Source of the DNA: Vanilla planifolia
Lineage: Eukaryota > Streptophyta > Magnoliopsida > Asparagales > Orchidaceae
Length of the DNA stretch: 64,000 nucleotides
Assembly (NCBI GenBank): GCA_023846275.1
Contig: JAIUJO010000164.1
Coordinates: forward strand, 1,037,501 to 1,101,500
Direction of reading: 5' to 3'
This document shows, piece after piece, positions 1-12,995 of this stretch. The notes beneath the pieces were generated by a model, which saw only the letters and a list, made by a program, of their open reading frames with translations, searched no databases and was not told the origin of the DNA. Numbering within the stretch: the stretch's first letter is position 1; every line of letters starts with the position of its first letter. The position numbers were made by a program, and so were the translations under genes.

Positions 1-969
1 TTGCGTGCTACTACACGTACATGTTTGTGTGCCTGTGTGTATGCACACATATCTGTGTGCATATGTGTGTGCATATGTGATTATGTCTATGGATGTGAGG
101 TGCAGTTATCTATGTATGTGCTCCCACAAGTGTGTGTATGTGCGTGCGTGTATGCATGTGTACATGGGTGACTTTGTATGCTTTTGAATATGGGTGTGCA
201 TGTGTGCTTGTTTACTTATGAGAGTATGTGCAAGTGTATGTGTCCTAGTTTACATGTGCTTTTGTGCGAGTGCATGAGTGTGCATGTGTGTGCATATGCA
301 GGTGTATGCGTTCGTGCATGTACATGTGTCTATGTGTGTTTGTGCATGCACATGTGTGTATGTGGACATGTGTGCATGTGTGTGTTCATGTGCATGTACA
401 TGTGTGTGGTTGTGTGTCGATTAATTGTGGGCATTTGGATGCATATGAGTGTGTGTTCATTTGCATGTGCATTTGTTTTTGTGCATGTTTGTGTGTATAT
501 GTGCAATGCATGTGCATGTGTGTGTGTGGTCATGTAGATGTGTGCATGCATTTGTGTTAGCTTGTGTGCATGTGAGATTATGTTTAAGTTTGCATGTATG
601 TTCTTGTACATGTGTTTGTTTTTCTGTGTGTGTGTCTATGTAAGTATGTTCATGGTTGTGTGTGTATATATGTGTATTATTATGTGCATCCATGCCTAAA
701 CATTTATGTCTATGAGCATGTGCATGTGTGGGGTAAGTGTATGCGGGTGTTTAGGTATGTGTGTGCCTATGTATGTAAGTGCGTGTGTGGATGTGTGTTG
801 GTGTTGGTGTGTGTGGGTGTTCGTGTGCACTCGTGAGTGAGTGTGTGTGGGTATGCATGTGTTTATTTGCAAGCTACGACATGTTGGTGCTTGTGTGTGT
901 TTTCTTGTGTGCATGTGTGTGTGTATGTGCAAGTCTGCATATGCACATGCTTTTATGTGTTTGCATGCA

Positions 970-2150
970 CATGTGTGTGTGTGTGCATGTGTACATTCTT
1001 ACCTGTCTGTATGTGTATGTGTGCTTGAATATGTGTGTACATATGCATATGTGTGTACATTTTTGTTGGTGTGTGAGGGCATGTGTGTGTATGTATGTGT
1101 GCATATGTTAGTGCATGTGTGTGTCTGTGTGCGTGGTTGTGTGTGGGTGTTTGTGTGAATTTATGTGCATGTATGTGGATGTTTGGGCATGTGTGTGTGC
1201 TTGCATATGTATGTGTGTGTGTGTTTGTGAGTATAGTTTTTGTGCATGTGTGTGTATGCATCATAATGTGTGTTCATGTGTATGTTTTTATGCATATGTG
1301 TTATTATGTGTTCATATGTGTTTTTATATGTTTGTGTGTGTGTGTGCATGTATGTGGGTGCGAGTGTGTGCGATTATATTTGTGTGCATGCTTATGTTTA
1401 TATACATGCATACATGAGTGTGTGCAGGTGCATGTGTGCTTATGCTTAAGCATGTGTTCAAATACCTATGTACGTGCATGTGTGCACATGTATGTGCATG
1501 AATGGGTACACGTGTCCATGGATAAGCATGCTTAGACTTGCATGTCTGTGCATCCACATATGTGTAAGCATGTGTGTTTGTACATATGTGTCCATATGAT
1601 TTGTGTATGTGTATGTGCCTATGTGTATTAGTACTCGAGTGTGTGTGTGCATAGGTGCATTTGTGTATACATGCTTGTGTGTCTATCTCTATGGATGTGC
1701 ATGCATATGAATGTATATGAGTGTTTGTGTCCATGTGTGTGTCTTCGTACATGTGTGTGTCTGTGTGCACATGTGCATGTGTGTGTGCATCTATGTGCAT
1801 GATCATGTGTGTGTGCAAATCTATGTTTCTCCATGTTTTTGTTTGTGCATGTATGTGAGCATGTTTATGTGTGTATGTGCATGTGAGTGCATGTATGTGC
1901 ATGAGTGTCTAAGTGTGTGTGCATGTATTCATGTATATGTATGTGTACATATGTGTGTCTATGTGCACTCCTATCTATATATGTATGTGTGAATGTACAT
2001 GTGCATGTGTATACATGCATGTGCATGTCTATTTATATGTGTGCATGTGCATGTGCTTGTGAATGTCTAAGCATGAGCATGTGTGTCTATACATGTGTGC
2101 AACTACGTGCTTGTGTGTATATGAGTGTGCGTGTGTGTGTCTATATGAAT
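970..2150 (+). repeat. Segmental duplication, copy 1 (about 1.1-1.2 kb)
   Basis: This block matches 3770-4970 in order and orientation, at an offset of about 2.8 kb. Shared landmarks are TTTTTGTTGGTGTGTGAGGG near 1060, a stretch with GCTTAAGCATGTGTTCAAAT near 1440-1460, AAATCTATGTTTCTCCATG near 1817, and ATACATGTGTGCAACTAC near 2090. The copies differ by many substitutions and small indels. The landmarks are too specific to arise by chance within TG repeat. The left edge is uncertain: similarity is clear from about 1040 and weaker back to about 970. Confidence 0.8.
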
Positions 2151-3769
2151 GCATGAGCATGAGTGTGTGTGGATGAGTGTTAATGTTTGTGTATATGTGT
2201 GTGTGCAAATGTGTGCATCTATTGGTGTGTGTGTGTGCCTGTGTGAAAGCATGAGTGTTGGCCTGAGCATGTCTGTATGTGAGAGCATGTGTGTGTGTAT
2301 TCATGTTTGCATGTATGTTTACGTGTGTGAGTGCATGTGCATGTGTGTGTGTGTGCATGTGAATAAGTGTGTGCGAGTGCATGTATATGTGTTTGTATGT
2401 GTGTATTTATCTATGTGTCATTGTTTATGTGGGCATGCCATGTGTGTTTGGGCTTATGTGTGTGTTTGTGTGCTTATGTGAGTGTATGTGTGTTTCTGTA
2501 TGTTTGTGCATATGATTTTGCATATATGTGAGTGTGTATGTGTGTGTGCATGTGCATGTGTGCATGCTTGTGTATTAGTAAGTTTGTGCACTCCTATGTG
2601 TGATTGTGTGTGTGCATGAGTGTGTGTGTGTGTGTTTGTGTCTGTGACTACATGTGTGCAAGTGTGAGTGCATGTGTGTGCACATGTGTGTGTTCCTCTG
2701 GTAGGTGTGCTTGTTCATGTGCATATGTGTTTGTGTGCTAGTGCAACTGCATGTGTGTGTGTGTGTGCATACATGTTGTGGATTAATGCAAATGTGTTTT
2801 GTGTGTGTGTATGTGTGATTTTGTTCTTATTTGTATGCATGTGCATGTGCATGTGTATGCGTGTGTGTGGGTGTGTTGGTGTACATGCATTTACATGTTT
2901 GTGATTGGGTATGCATGTTTGCTTGTTTGTGCATGTGCATGTGTACTTTTGTGTGTTTGCGTATTTGCTTTTATTTCTCTATGTGCATGCTTGTGTTTAC
3001 ATGCATGTGTGTATTCGTGAGAGTGTGTGTCTGTGTGTTTGTACATGTGTTCATGTGTTTGTTCCTATGTTTTTTAGTGCAAGAATGTGTGTGTGTGTGT
3101 GTGCATTCACATCTGTATGAGAGTACGTGTGTATATGTCTGTGGATGTGTGTGTCTGTGTGCATGTGTTTATGTATATACACGTGTGTTTGTATGTGTGT
3201 GTATATGCATGCATGAACTTATTTACATGTGAGTGTGTGTCTATGTGTATGTAATTGTGTGTTTGTGTGAGTGTGTGTATGCAGGTGTGTGTGTGCATGC
3301 ATATATTTATGTGCATGTGCACATGTGTGTGTGCATGCATGCATGTGTTAATGTGTGTGTATGTTTATGAATGCATGTGTGCATGTGTGTGTGTGCATAT
3401 GTGTATATTTGCATGTGTGCATGTAATTGTGCTCATGTGTTGTTCTATGTGTGTGTGTCTGTGAGTGTGCATGCCTGTGTGCATGCATGCTTATATTCAA
3501 GAGCATGTGTGTGTACTTTTTGGTATACATGCATATCTATGGGTATGTGTGGGATAGTGCATGTGTGTGTATGTGCGTGTGTTTGTGTTTGTGTATAGAT
3601 ATGTTTGCTAGTCTTTGTGTGTGCGTGTGTGTATGCATGTGTGTGTGTGTGCTTACAAGTGCATGTGCTTATCTGCATGGTGTGTAAGAGTGAGTGCATG
3701 TTTGTGTGTGGGAGTGTGTGTGTGTGTGTGCATACATGTATGTGTTTGCAATTGTTGTGTGCATGTCTA

Positions 3770-4970
3770 TGTTGATTGCATATGTGTGTGTGTATATGTA
3801 TGTGTACGTACTTATGCATGTGTTTGTGTGTGCATATGTATATGTTTGTATATTTTTGTTGGTGTGTGAGGGCATGTGTGTGTACATATGTGTGCATGAG
3901 TATATCTATTTATGTGCATGTGTGTGTGTGTGCATGCATGTGTCTTGGTGTTTATGTCAGTCTATGTGCTTGTACGTGCATCTGTGTGGGCATGTGTATA
4001 TGCTTGCATGTGTGTGTTCATGTGTTTGTGAGTGCATTTTTTTGTGCATGTGTTTGTGTATGCATCTTAGTTTTTTTCACATGTATGTGCATGTATGTAT
4101 GTTTTTTTGCATATGTGTGATTATGTGTTCATATGTTTTTTTATACGTTTGTGTGTGTGTGCAAGCATGTGCTTTTGTGGGTGTGTTCACATGTGCACGT
4201 GTGTGTGCATGTATAAGTGTGCGGTTGCGTGTGATTACATTTGTGCGCATGCTTATGTTTTTATACATGCATACGTGAGTGTGTGCATGTGCATGTGTTC
4301 TTATGCTTAAGCATGTGTTCAAATACTTGTGTATGTGCATATGTGCACATGCATGTGCATGAATAGGTGCACATGTTTATGCATAAGCATGCTTAGGCAT
4401 GCATGTCTGTGCATGCACATATGTATATGCATGATTGTTTGTACATATGTATTCATTTGATTTGTGCTTGTGTGCGCATAGGCACATGTGTGTATGCATG
4501 CTTGTGTTTCTATCCCTATTGATGTGTGTGCATGTGCTTACATATGAGTGTGTGTGTATATGTGTGCATGTGTGTGCATGATTGTGTGTGTGTGCAAATC
4601 TGTGTTTCTCCATGTTTTTTCTATTGGTGTATGTATGTGAGCGTATTTATGTGTGTATGTTCATATATGCACGTGTATGTGCATTAGTGTCTAAGTGTGT
4701 GTGCATGTATACATGTATGAGCATGTGCACATATGTTGGGTTATGTGTACTCATGTCTATGTATGTATGTGTGTGTGTGTATGTGTGCATGTATATATGT
4801 GCTTGTGCATGTCTATTGTATGTGTGTGTGTGCATGCGCTTGTGAATATGTGTTTGTGTTTGTGCATGTCTAAGAGTGAGTGTATATGTTTGTGTGTCTA
4901 TACATGTGTGCAACTACATGATTGTGTGTATGTGAGTGAGCATGTGTGTGTGTGTGTCTATATGCATTAT
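3770..4970 (+). repeat. Segmental duplication, copy 2 (about 1.1-1.2 kb)
   Basis: This is the partner of 970-2150. The same landmarks recur in the same order: TTTTTGTTGGTGTGTGAGGG near 3856, the TTAAGCATGTGTTCAAATAC word near 4308, AATCTGTGTTTCTCCATG near 4597, and ATACATGTGTGCAACTACAT near 4902. The roughly 1.6 kb between the copies shows no obvious match, so this is a spaced direct duplication or a tandem one with a diverged part. Direct orientation fits unequal exchange or replication slippage at large scale; this is inferred. Confidence 0.8.
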
Positions 4971-6382
4971 TTGTGAGTTGGTTTGAATGTTTGTGTTCTT
5001 GTGCACGTGCGTCTATGTGTATGCGTACGTGCTTGTGTGTGTGTATGTGTGTGTTCTTGTATATGTGTATGTGTGTGTGCTTGCATCTGTTCGTAGATGC
5101 TTGCATGTGTGTGTGCATTCCTGTATATGTGTGTGCTATGTGTATGTCTATGGGTGTGTGGGTATGGGTGTGTAAGTGTATGTGCAAGTATGTATGTGTG
5201 TGTGTTCCTATGTAGATGTGCATGAATGTGTTTGGGTGCATGCGTGCATGTGTTTGAGTGTTTACACACATGTGTTAGTGTGTGTATGTGCTTGTTTGTT
5301 TGTGTTGTATTTGTATGGGTATGAGGTTTTGTCTACATGTGTTTGCATATGCAAGCCAACACATGTGTGTATACGTGTGCGTGTGTGCCTATGAGTACAT
5401 ATGTGTGTTTCTATGCACATGTGTGCATATGTACATGTGTATTTGTGCGTGTGTGTTTTGTTATTTGTGTGCCTACATGTGCATGCATACCATTTTGTGT
5501 TGGTATGAGTTTGTTTCTCCGTGCTTTTGCATTTGTGGATGTCTATCCATTTTTGTGTTTGTGTTGATGTTTTGAGTGTGTGTGTGATTGTCTGTGTTCA
5601 TATGCATGTGTGTGTGTGTCTTTGTAAATGTGTATGTGTGTGCTTCTGTGTGCGTGGGTTTACATGCATGTGCATGTGAATGTGTTGCGCATGCGAGAGT
5701 ACATGGCACTATGTGGGTGTGTGTGTTTCAATGAGTGTGAGTGAGTGTCCATGTGCTTTTGCACATTTGTGTATGTGCATGTGATTGTGTATGTGTATGC
5801 ATGTGTGTGTATGTGTCTGTGTGTAAGCGAGTGTGAGTAAATCTTTGTGTGTACTATGCTTGCATGCTTGTAGGTGTCTATGGATGTGTATTTGTGTGCA
5901 TGGGTAAGCATGCATGTACACATGCATTTGTGTATGCATGTATGCCTATGTATGTGTATGCATGTATGTGTTAGGGCATGTTTTTGTGTTCCTCTATGTG
6001 TGTGTGTGTTTATGCATGTTTGTGCACATTTGTGTGTTTACATGTGTTGTTTTTTTGCATGCATTTCTGTACGTGTGTGTGTATGGGTTATTGTGTGCAT
6101 GTGCATGTGTGCGTGCAGGTTCATGCATGTGGGTGAGTGTGTCTACATGTGTATGGGTTTACATGTGTACATCTGTGTGTGCATGCATGGGTGTAGGGGG
6201 TGAGTATGCATGTGTGTGTTTGTGTGTTTGTACACTTATGCACCTCTGTGTTTGTGTGTGCATTTATGTACATAGGCATGTGCACACAAGTGTGTGTGCT
6301 TTTGTCCATACATGTATGTGCATGTGTTCATTGGCATGGCTATGTGTGGCTGTTTTTGTATGCATGTGTGTGTGTGTACTTT

Positions 6383-6458
6383 GCATGTGTGTTTATGCAT
6401 GTGTATGTGTATGTATATATGCATGTGTGTTTATGCATGTGTATGTGTATGTATATAT
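6383..6458 (+). repeat. Perfect 38-bp tandem duplication
   Basis: The 38-bp unit starting GCATGTGTGTTTATGCATG and ending GTATATAT occurs twice with no difference (6383-6420 and 6421-6458). A third partial start follows at 6459. Identity inside an otherwise diverged array indicates a recent duplication. Confidence 0.9.
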
Positions 6459-9400
6459 GCATGTGTGTCTGTGTGTGTTGATGGCTTGCATGCATTCATG
6501 GATGCTTGCATAAGTGCATGTGTTCCTATCTGTGTGTGCATATATGCATGTGCATGTATGTGTGTGTGGGTGTGCCTATGCATGTGTGAATATATGTATT
6601 CATTTATGCATATGGGAGTCTCTACACATTTGTGGGTGTGTGTGAGCTCATGTGTGTGCATGTTTGTTTGTACTGTGTTTGTGTGGGTGAAGTCTTGCCT
6701 ATGCATGTGTTTGCTTATATGAGCCTATGAGTGTGTATATGTGTGTGTATGGGTGTGTGCAAGTGTGTGTTTGCATGTGTGTGCTTGTGTGTGTACGTAT
6801 GTTCCTTTGTGTGTGTTTGTGTGTGATTATGTGGGTGTGCAAGTGTATGTTTCAATATGTATGCAGTTATGTACATAAGTGAGTCATTATGTGCTTTCAT
6901 TTATGCGTGTGTGTGCATGTGTGTGTGTGTGTGAGTTTGTAAGTGTTAGTGGGTTTGCATGTGTATGCTTGTGTGCATGTTTTTATGCATTTGTGTGTTG
7001 TGGAGTTTGTGTATGTGTGTGTTTGTGTGCATTTGTGTGTGCACTTGTATACATGTGTGTGTGTATATGCATGAGAATACATTTGTGTGTGTGGGTGTGT
7101 TAGTGTTTATTTGTTATCATGTATGTGTGCACGAGTGCAAGTTTGTGTCATATGGGCACATGTGTGTGTGGGAGGGCACATGTGCATGTTTGTTTTAGTG
7201 TGTACTATGATCTTATGGATGTGTGACAGCATGTGTGTGTGTGCACAAGGGCATAGGCATGCATGCTGTGTGTATGTGTGCATTTGCATGCGTGCCTATG
7301 CATAAATGTGTTTGTGTGTGCCTTCGTGTGTCTCTTTCATGTGTGCATGTTTGAGTGTGCATGTGTAATCGCACGAGCTTATGTGTGTGCATGTGTATGT
7401 GATTTTGTGCATGTGCATACGAGTGTGTATGTGTGCATATGCATGTGTTTGTGCGTGCAGGTGTGCATGTGCATGTGGATGTGTATGCTTGTGTTTGTTC
7501 TTGTGTGCATCCATGTGCATCTATTTATATATATGCATGTGTACATGTGTGTATGTGTGAGTTTGTGTGCATATAAGAGTGTTTGTGGGTGTGTGTGTGT
7601 ATGAGTGCATGCTTGTGTACTTATATTGGTCTGTCTAGGTGTGTCCATGTGTTTGTGTGTGTGTTTGTGCAAACATGCACAAGTGTAGTGAGTGTGCAAG
7701 TCTATGTGCATGTGTGTCTGCGTGTGTATGTGTGTGCGTCTGTCCATGTGTGTGTGTGTGTGTCTATACATGTGTGTGTGTTTGTGCTTGTGTGTGTGAG
7801 CATGTGTGCATGTGTTTGTGTGTGTGTGTATCTATGTATGCATGCATCTTAGTGTATGAATATGAGGGTGCTTGTGCATGTATGTGTGGATGTGTGTTTG
7901 TGCATTCATGTGTGTGTCTGTGTTTTTTTAATGTGTGTTAGTGCATCCATGTGTGGATGTTTTCATGCATGTGTGTGTGTGTGTATACTTGTGTGTGTGT
8001 GTGTGCATATTTACATGTTATTGCATGTGTGTGTGTGTATGCATTAGGAGTGTGTGGGTGTGCATGCATAAGCATATGGGTGTGTATGTATGTGTGCCTA
8101 TGCATTATTTGTGAGTTTATGCATGAGTATCTATGTGTGTGCATACATCTACATGTGTGTGCTTGGGTACAAGTGTGTGTGTGTGTGTATGTGTGTATAT
8201 GTGCATATGTTTGTGTTTGTGCACATATGCATCTGAAAGTGTGCTCTTGTGCATGTGCATATTCGCAAGCATATATGATAGGGTACATGTGCATGTGTGT
8301 ATATGAGTGTGTGTGTGTGCATGGGTTCACATGTGTGTGCATGTGCATATGCATGTTTGTTTGTGTGTCAATGCCAATGGACTTCTGTGAATGCATGTGG
8401 GTGCACTTGTGTGTGTGTGTGCGCATGTTTACATGTGTGCATGCAAATGTTTTTGTGTGTCTGAGCAAGTGCATGTTCATGCAGGTGTTTGTGTATCCAC
8501 GTATGTGTGTGTGCACATGTGTGTGTGTGTGTAGGTATGGATGTGTGTGTGTATGCATGTATGTGTGTAAGTGTATTTTTATTTGTGCATGTGTGTGTGT
8601 TTATGTTCTTGCATGCATATGTGTGTGTGTACATGTACACATATTATGTTTTTGTGTGCTTGTCTGAGTGTATGCTTGTATGTGTGTGTGCATGCATACA
8701 GATGAGGACAGGCACGTGTGTGTGTGTGTGTCTATGTGCAAGTGTTTTTGTGCATGTGACTACATTGGTACACTTGTGTGTGCATGCATGCACATATGTG
8801 TGTATATTATGTGTACATGTATGATGTTCATGTTAGTGTATATGTGCATGTGTTCATCTCTATGCATGGGCATGATTGTGCATAGGTGTGTGTGCATACA
8901 TGTGTGTGTGTGTGTTGGTGTATGCATGTTTCATGCAAGCGTGTGTGTGTATAAATGCATGGATGTGCATGCATATAAGTGTATGTGTGCATGGGAGTGT
9001 TTGTGTGTGTGTGTTTATAAGTGCATTTATATCTATGGGTTTATGTTGGCATATGCATGTACGTATATGTGTGAGTGTGCATGTGTATGAGTGAATATTT
9101 GTTTTTGTGTGTGTGTGTGGATGTGTGCACGTTTGTCTTCATGTGTATGTACGTGTGTCTGTGTATGTGCTTGAGTAAATGCATGTCGATATGTATTTGT
9201 GTGTGGCTATGTGTGCATGCGTGTGTTTGTGTGCATTTTTATGTGCATGTGCATGCATGGATGTGCACGTGTGTGTGAGCATGAAAATGTTTGTCTGCTC
9301 ATATGTGTTTGTATGTGTGTGTGCATGTATGTATGTGTGAGTGTATACTATGTGTTTGTGTGGTTATGTGGCATGTGCTTTTGTGTTTCTGTGCATGAGC

Positions 9401-10755
9401 ATGAATGTGTTTGTGTGCATGTGCTTATGTTTTCCTGTGCAAGGGTGTGAATGTGTGTGTGTTTATGTGTGCATATGTGTGTGTGTGTATGTGAGCATGT
9501 TGTGTTACTTATGTCTATGCATTTGCATAAGTGTGTATGTTTGCGGATGCATGTGCAAAATTGTGTGTGTGCCCGTGTGTGTATTAGTGCATGTGGGGGC
9601 TATTTTTTTTCTGTGTGTGTATGTGTACATTTGTGCATGTCTACATACACATGGAAATGTGTGTGCAAGTTTGTGTGTGTGTGGGTGGATGTGTGTGTTT
9701 GTACAAATGTGTGCATGTGTTTGAGATCATGTGTATTAGTGCACATGTGTGTGTGGACTTGAATTTGTGTGCCTATATGTATGTGAGTGCCTGTGCTTAT
9801 ATATATGTAGATGTGTGAGCACACCTGTGTCTATGTGTGTGTGCAACCATGCATTGGTGTCCTACTTATGTGTGTTTTATGCATATGTGTGCATGCCTGT
9901 GTGTGTGTGTTAGTGTGCATGTGTGTGTATGTTCTTATGTGCCAGTGTAGATGTGTGTTTGTGTGTAGGGACTCACAAATGTGTGTAAGTGTGTGTGTGC
10001 ATGCATACGTGTTTATTTCTATGTGAATGTGTGTATGTGTGAGTGTATAATTGTGTGATTGCATGTATCTATGTGTGCACATGTGCATGCATATGTGTGT
10101 GTGTGTTTGTGGGTGTGCATATGCAAGTGTGTGCAGGTGTATTTGTGTCTATGTGTGCTTATATGTGTGTGGGGTGCAAGCATGTGTTCTTGTGTGCACG
10201 TAGTCCTATATGTGTATGCATGTGTGTGTATGCATATGTGTGCATGCATCCATGTACCTATGCATTTTTTTGTGCATCTAAGTGTGAGTGAGTGTGTGTG
10301 TGTGTATATGTGTGTCAACGTCTTTATGCATGTTAGTGGATGCCCATGTGTGTATACGTGCACGTGTGTGCAAGTGTGTGTGTGGTGTGAGAATTTGTGT
10401 GTACGTATGTATGTTTGGGTGTTAGTGTGTGTATTTGTGTGTGCATGTGCCTATGTGTGTGTGCTTCTATGATTGCTTGGGTGAGTGTGTTGATGTAATT
10501 GGGAGTGTCTTCTTATGTATGTATATGTGTGCATGGGTGTCTATTTAGGTGAGTGCATGTGTGTTGTTGTTTTAAGCATGCATTTGAGTGCTCTTGTGTG
10601 TGTGCATGTGTCAATATGCATGTACATTTTTACATGCATCTTTATGCTTGTGGGTCTATAGGTGTGCATGTGTGTATGTGTGTGAGGGTATGTGTTTGTG
10701 CATGTGTGTATATTTGCCTACATATGTGTTTTTGTGTGCATATTTTTATGTGTGT

Positions 10756-10809
10756 GCATGGGTATTCAGCATTTATGTGTTTGCATGGGTATTCAGCATT
10801 TATGTGTGT
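10756..10809 (+). repeat. 27-bp tandem duplication
   Basis: Two adjacent 27-bp copies each contain GGTATTCAGCATTTATGTGT (10756-10782 and 10783-10809). The word ATTCAGCATT is not a normal array word, which makes the duplication easy to see. Confidence 0.88.
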
Positions 10810-12971
10810 TTGTAGGAGTTGGTGTATGGGTGTTTGTGTGTGTGCACATGTGTGTGTGCATGTGTACATGTAGGCACATATGTGTGTTGGTGTTTGTTTG
10901 TGTGTATGTGCGTATGCATGTATGTATTATTATTTATGTGTGTCAATGTGTCTATGCTTGTTTGTGCATACATGTGTGCATATGTGTGTGTATGCATGTG
11001 TTTGTATGTGTAGGTGCTTGCACATGCATATGTACATGTTATTGTGTGTATGTTCATGCACGTGTGTGTGCTAGTGCCACTTTTCCACATGTGTTTGTCC
11101 ATGTGCATGTGCATATGTGTATGTGTGTCTTTATGTGTGTGCATGTGCAAGTGCATTTGCATGTGTGTATGCATGTTGGCATGTGCATGTCTTTTAGCAT
11201 GCATGTGTGGATAATTTTGTGCAGGTGATTATGTCTATGTGTGTTCTTGTGTATTTGTGTGTGTTTGTGTGCTTGTGTGTTTGTGTGTGTTTGTGTGCTT
11301 ATGTATATGTGACTATACATAGGCACATGTGTGAATGTGTGTATGTGAGCATGTGTGTGTGTGTGCATGTATGTGTGCATTTATGTGTGTGTATGTGTGC
11401 ATGTGTTAGTGTGTGTGTGGGTGTGCATATTTGAGTGTGTAAGAGTGGATAGGGTGCATGTGTGTATGTGCAATTATAGCATTTGTGTGTCACGTGCATG
11501 TGTGTGTGAGTGTGTGCATGTGTGTATATGTGTGTGTGTGTGCATGTGTGAGAGTGAGTGCATGCATTTGTGAGTTCATGTCTATGTTTTTGTGGGTGTT
11601 TGTGCTCCTATATGTGTGTTTGTATGTGTACGTGTGTGTGTGTGTGTGTACTTGTGTCTTGGTGTTCAAGCACGTGTGTGCGTCTTTGTGGGTTTGCGTG
11701 CGTGCTTATGCATGTTCATAAGTGTGCATATATTTGTGTGTGTATGTGTCTGTGAGCCTATCTTGATGCATGTCTTAAGCATTTGTGTGCGCATATAAAT
11801 TCCTGTGCATGCTTATGTGCTTGAATGTGTGTGTGCTTATGCATGCACATTGTTTGCATGTTCTTATACAGGTGTCCATTTGTGTATGTTTGCATGCATA
11901 CTTGTTTGTGAATGCATGTGCATGCTTGCATGCATGTGTCAATATTTGTGTGTGTGTGTGTATGTGCACATGTATTCATGTGTGTGTATATGAGTGCAGA
12001 TGCATGCATTTGTGTGTGCCATGTAAGTGTGCCACCATGTGTGTTTGTGTGTGTATTGATGTTCAAGTAAGTGTGTGTGCATGTGTGTATGTGTGCATGT
12101 GTGTGTACAGTTGTGTGTGTGTACCTATGTTTGTACATGTGTATGCATATGTGCATGTGTGTATGTGTGCATGTGTTGGTGTGGGTATACATGCACTTGT
12201 ATGATTATGAGAGCATGTGTTCGTGTATGCATGTGCGTGTGTGTGCGAGTGTATGCTTTTATGTGTGCATAAATTTATGTGCATGTGGGAATGTGCAAGT
12301 GTCAATGGATTTACATTTGTTTACATATGCATGTTTTTTTGTGCATGTGTATGTGTGTTTATGTTTGATGTTTATGTGTGTTCTTTTGTGAGTGTAGGTG
12401 TATACATGCTTTTCTGTGTTCTTTTTTGTGTTTGTGTGCTTATTTACATGCATGCGTGTGCACATGTAATCATGTGTGACTGTGTGTGTGAGGGTGTGTT
12501 AACATGTGCATGTGTGTAATGTGTGTGTGCATGTTTGCATGTGTGCGTGTGCCTATGTGCATGTGTGTATACGTGTGTGTACATGTGTGCATGTGCATAT
12601 GTACATGTGTGTTTGTGTGTGTGCATGCATGTGCACATGTGTCTATGTGTGTTAATGCATGTGTGTGCATGTTTGTGTGTGTTGTGCATGAATGCATGTG
12701 CATGTGTGTGTGTGTGTGCACGTGTGCAGGTAGGTTCATACGTGAGCATGTGTGTGCTTTTGTGCATGTGTTCTTGTGCATGTGCATTTGTTTCTTATAT
12801 GTGTTTGTGTATTTTTGTGCATGCACATGTGTCTACGTGTGTGTGTGTTTGCTTGCATATGCATGTGTACGTGCATGTGTGTGTGTGTATGTGCATGTAT
12901 ATGTGTTTACATGTGTGTTCATGTATGTTAGTGTGGGAGGTAGGTTTATTCATGCATGTGTGTGTGTATGC

Positions 12972-12995
12972 ATATATATATATATATATATATAT
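12972..12995. repeat. (AT)12 microsatellite
   Basis: A perfect 24-bp alternating AT run lies inside the TG array. It is flanked by GTATGC on the left and GTGCTTATG on the right. Confidence 0.97.
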
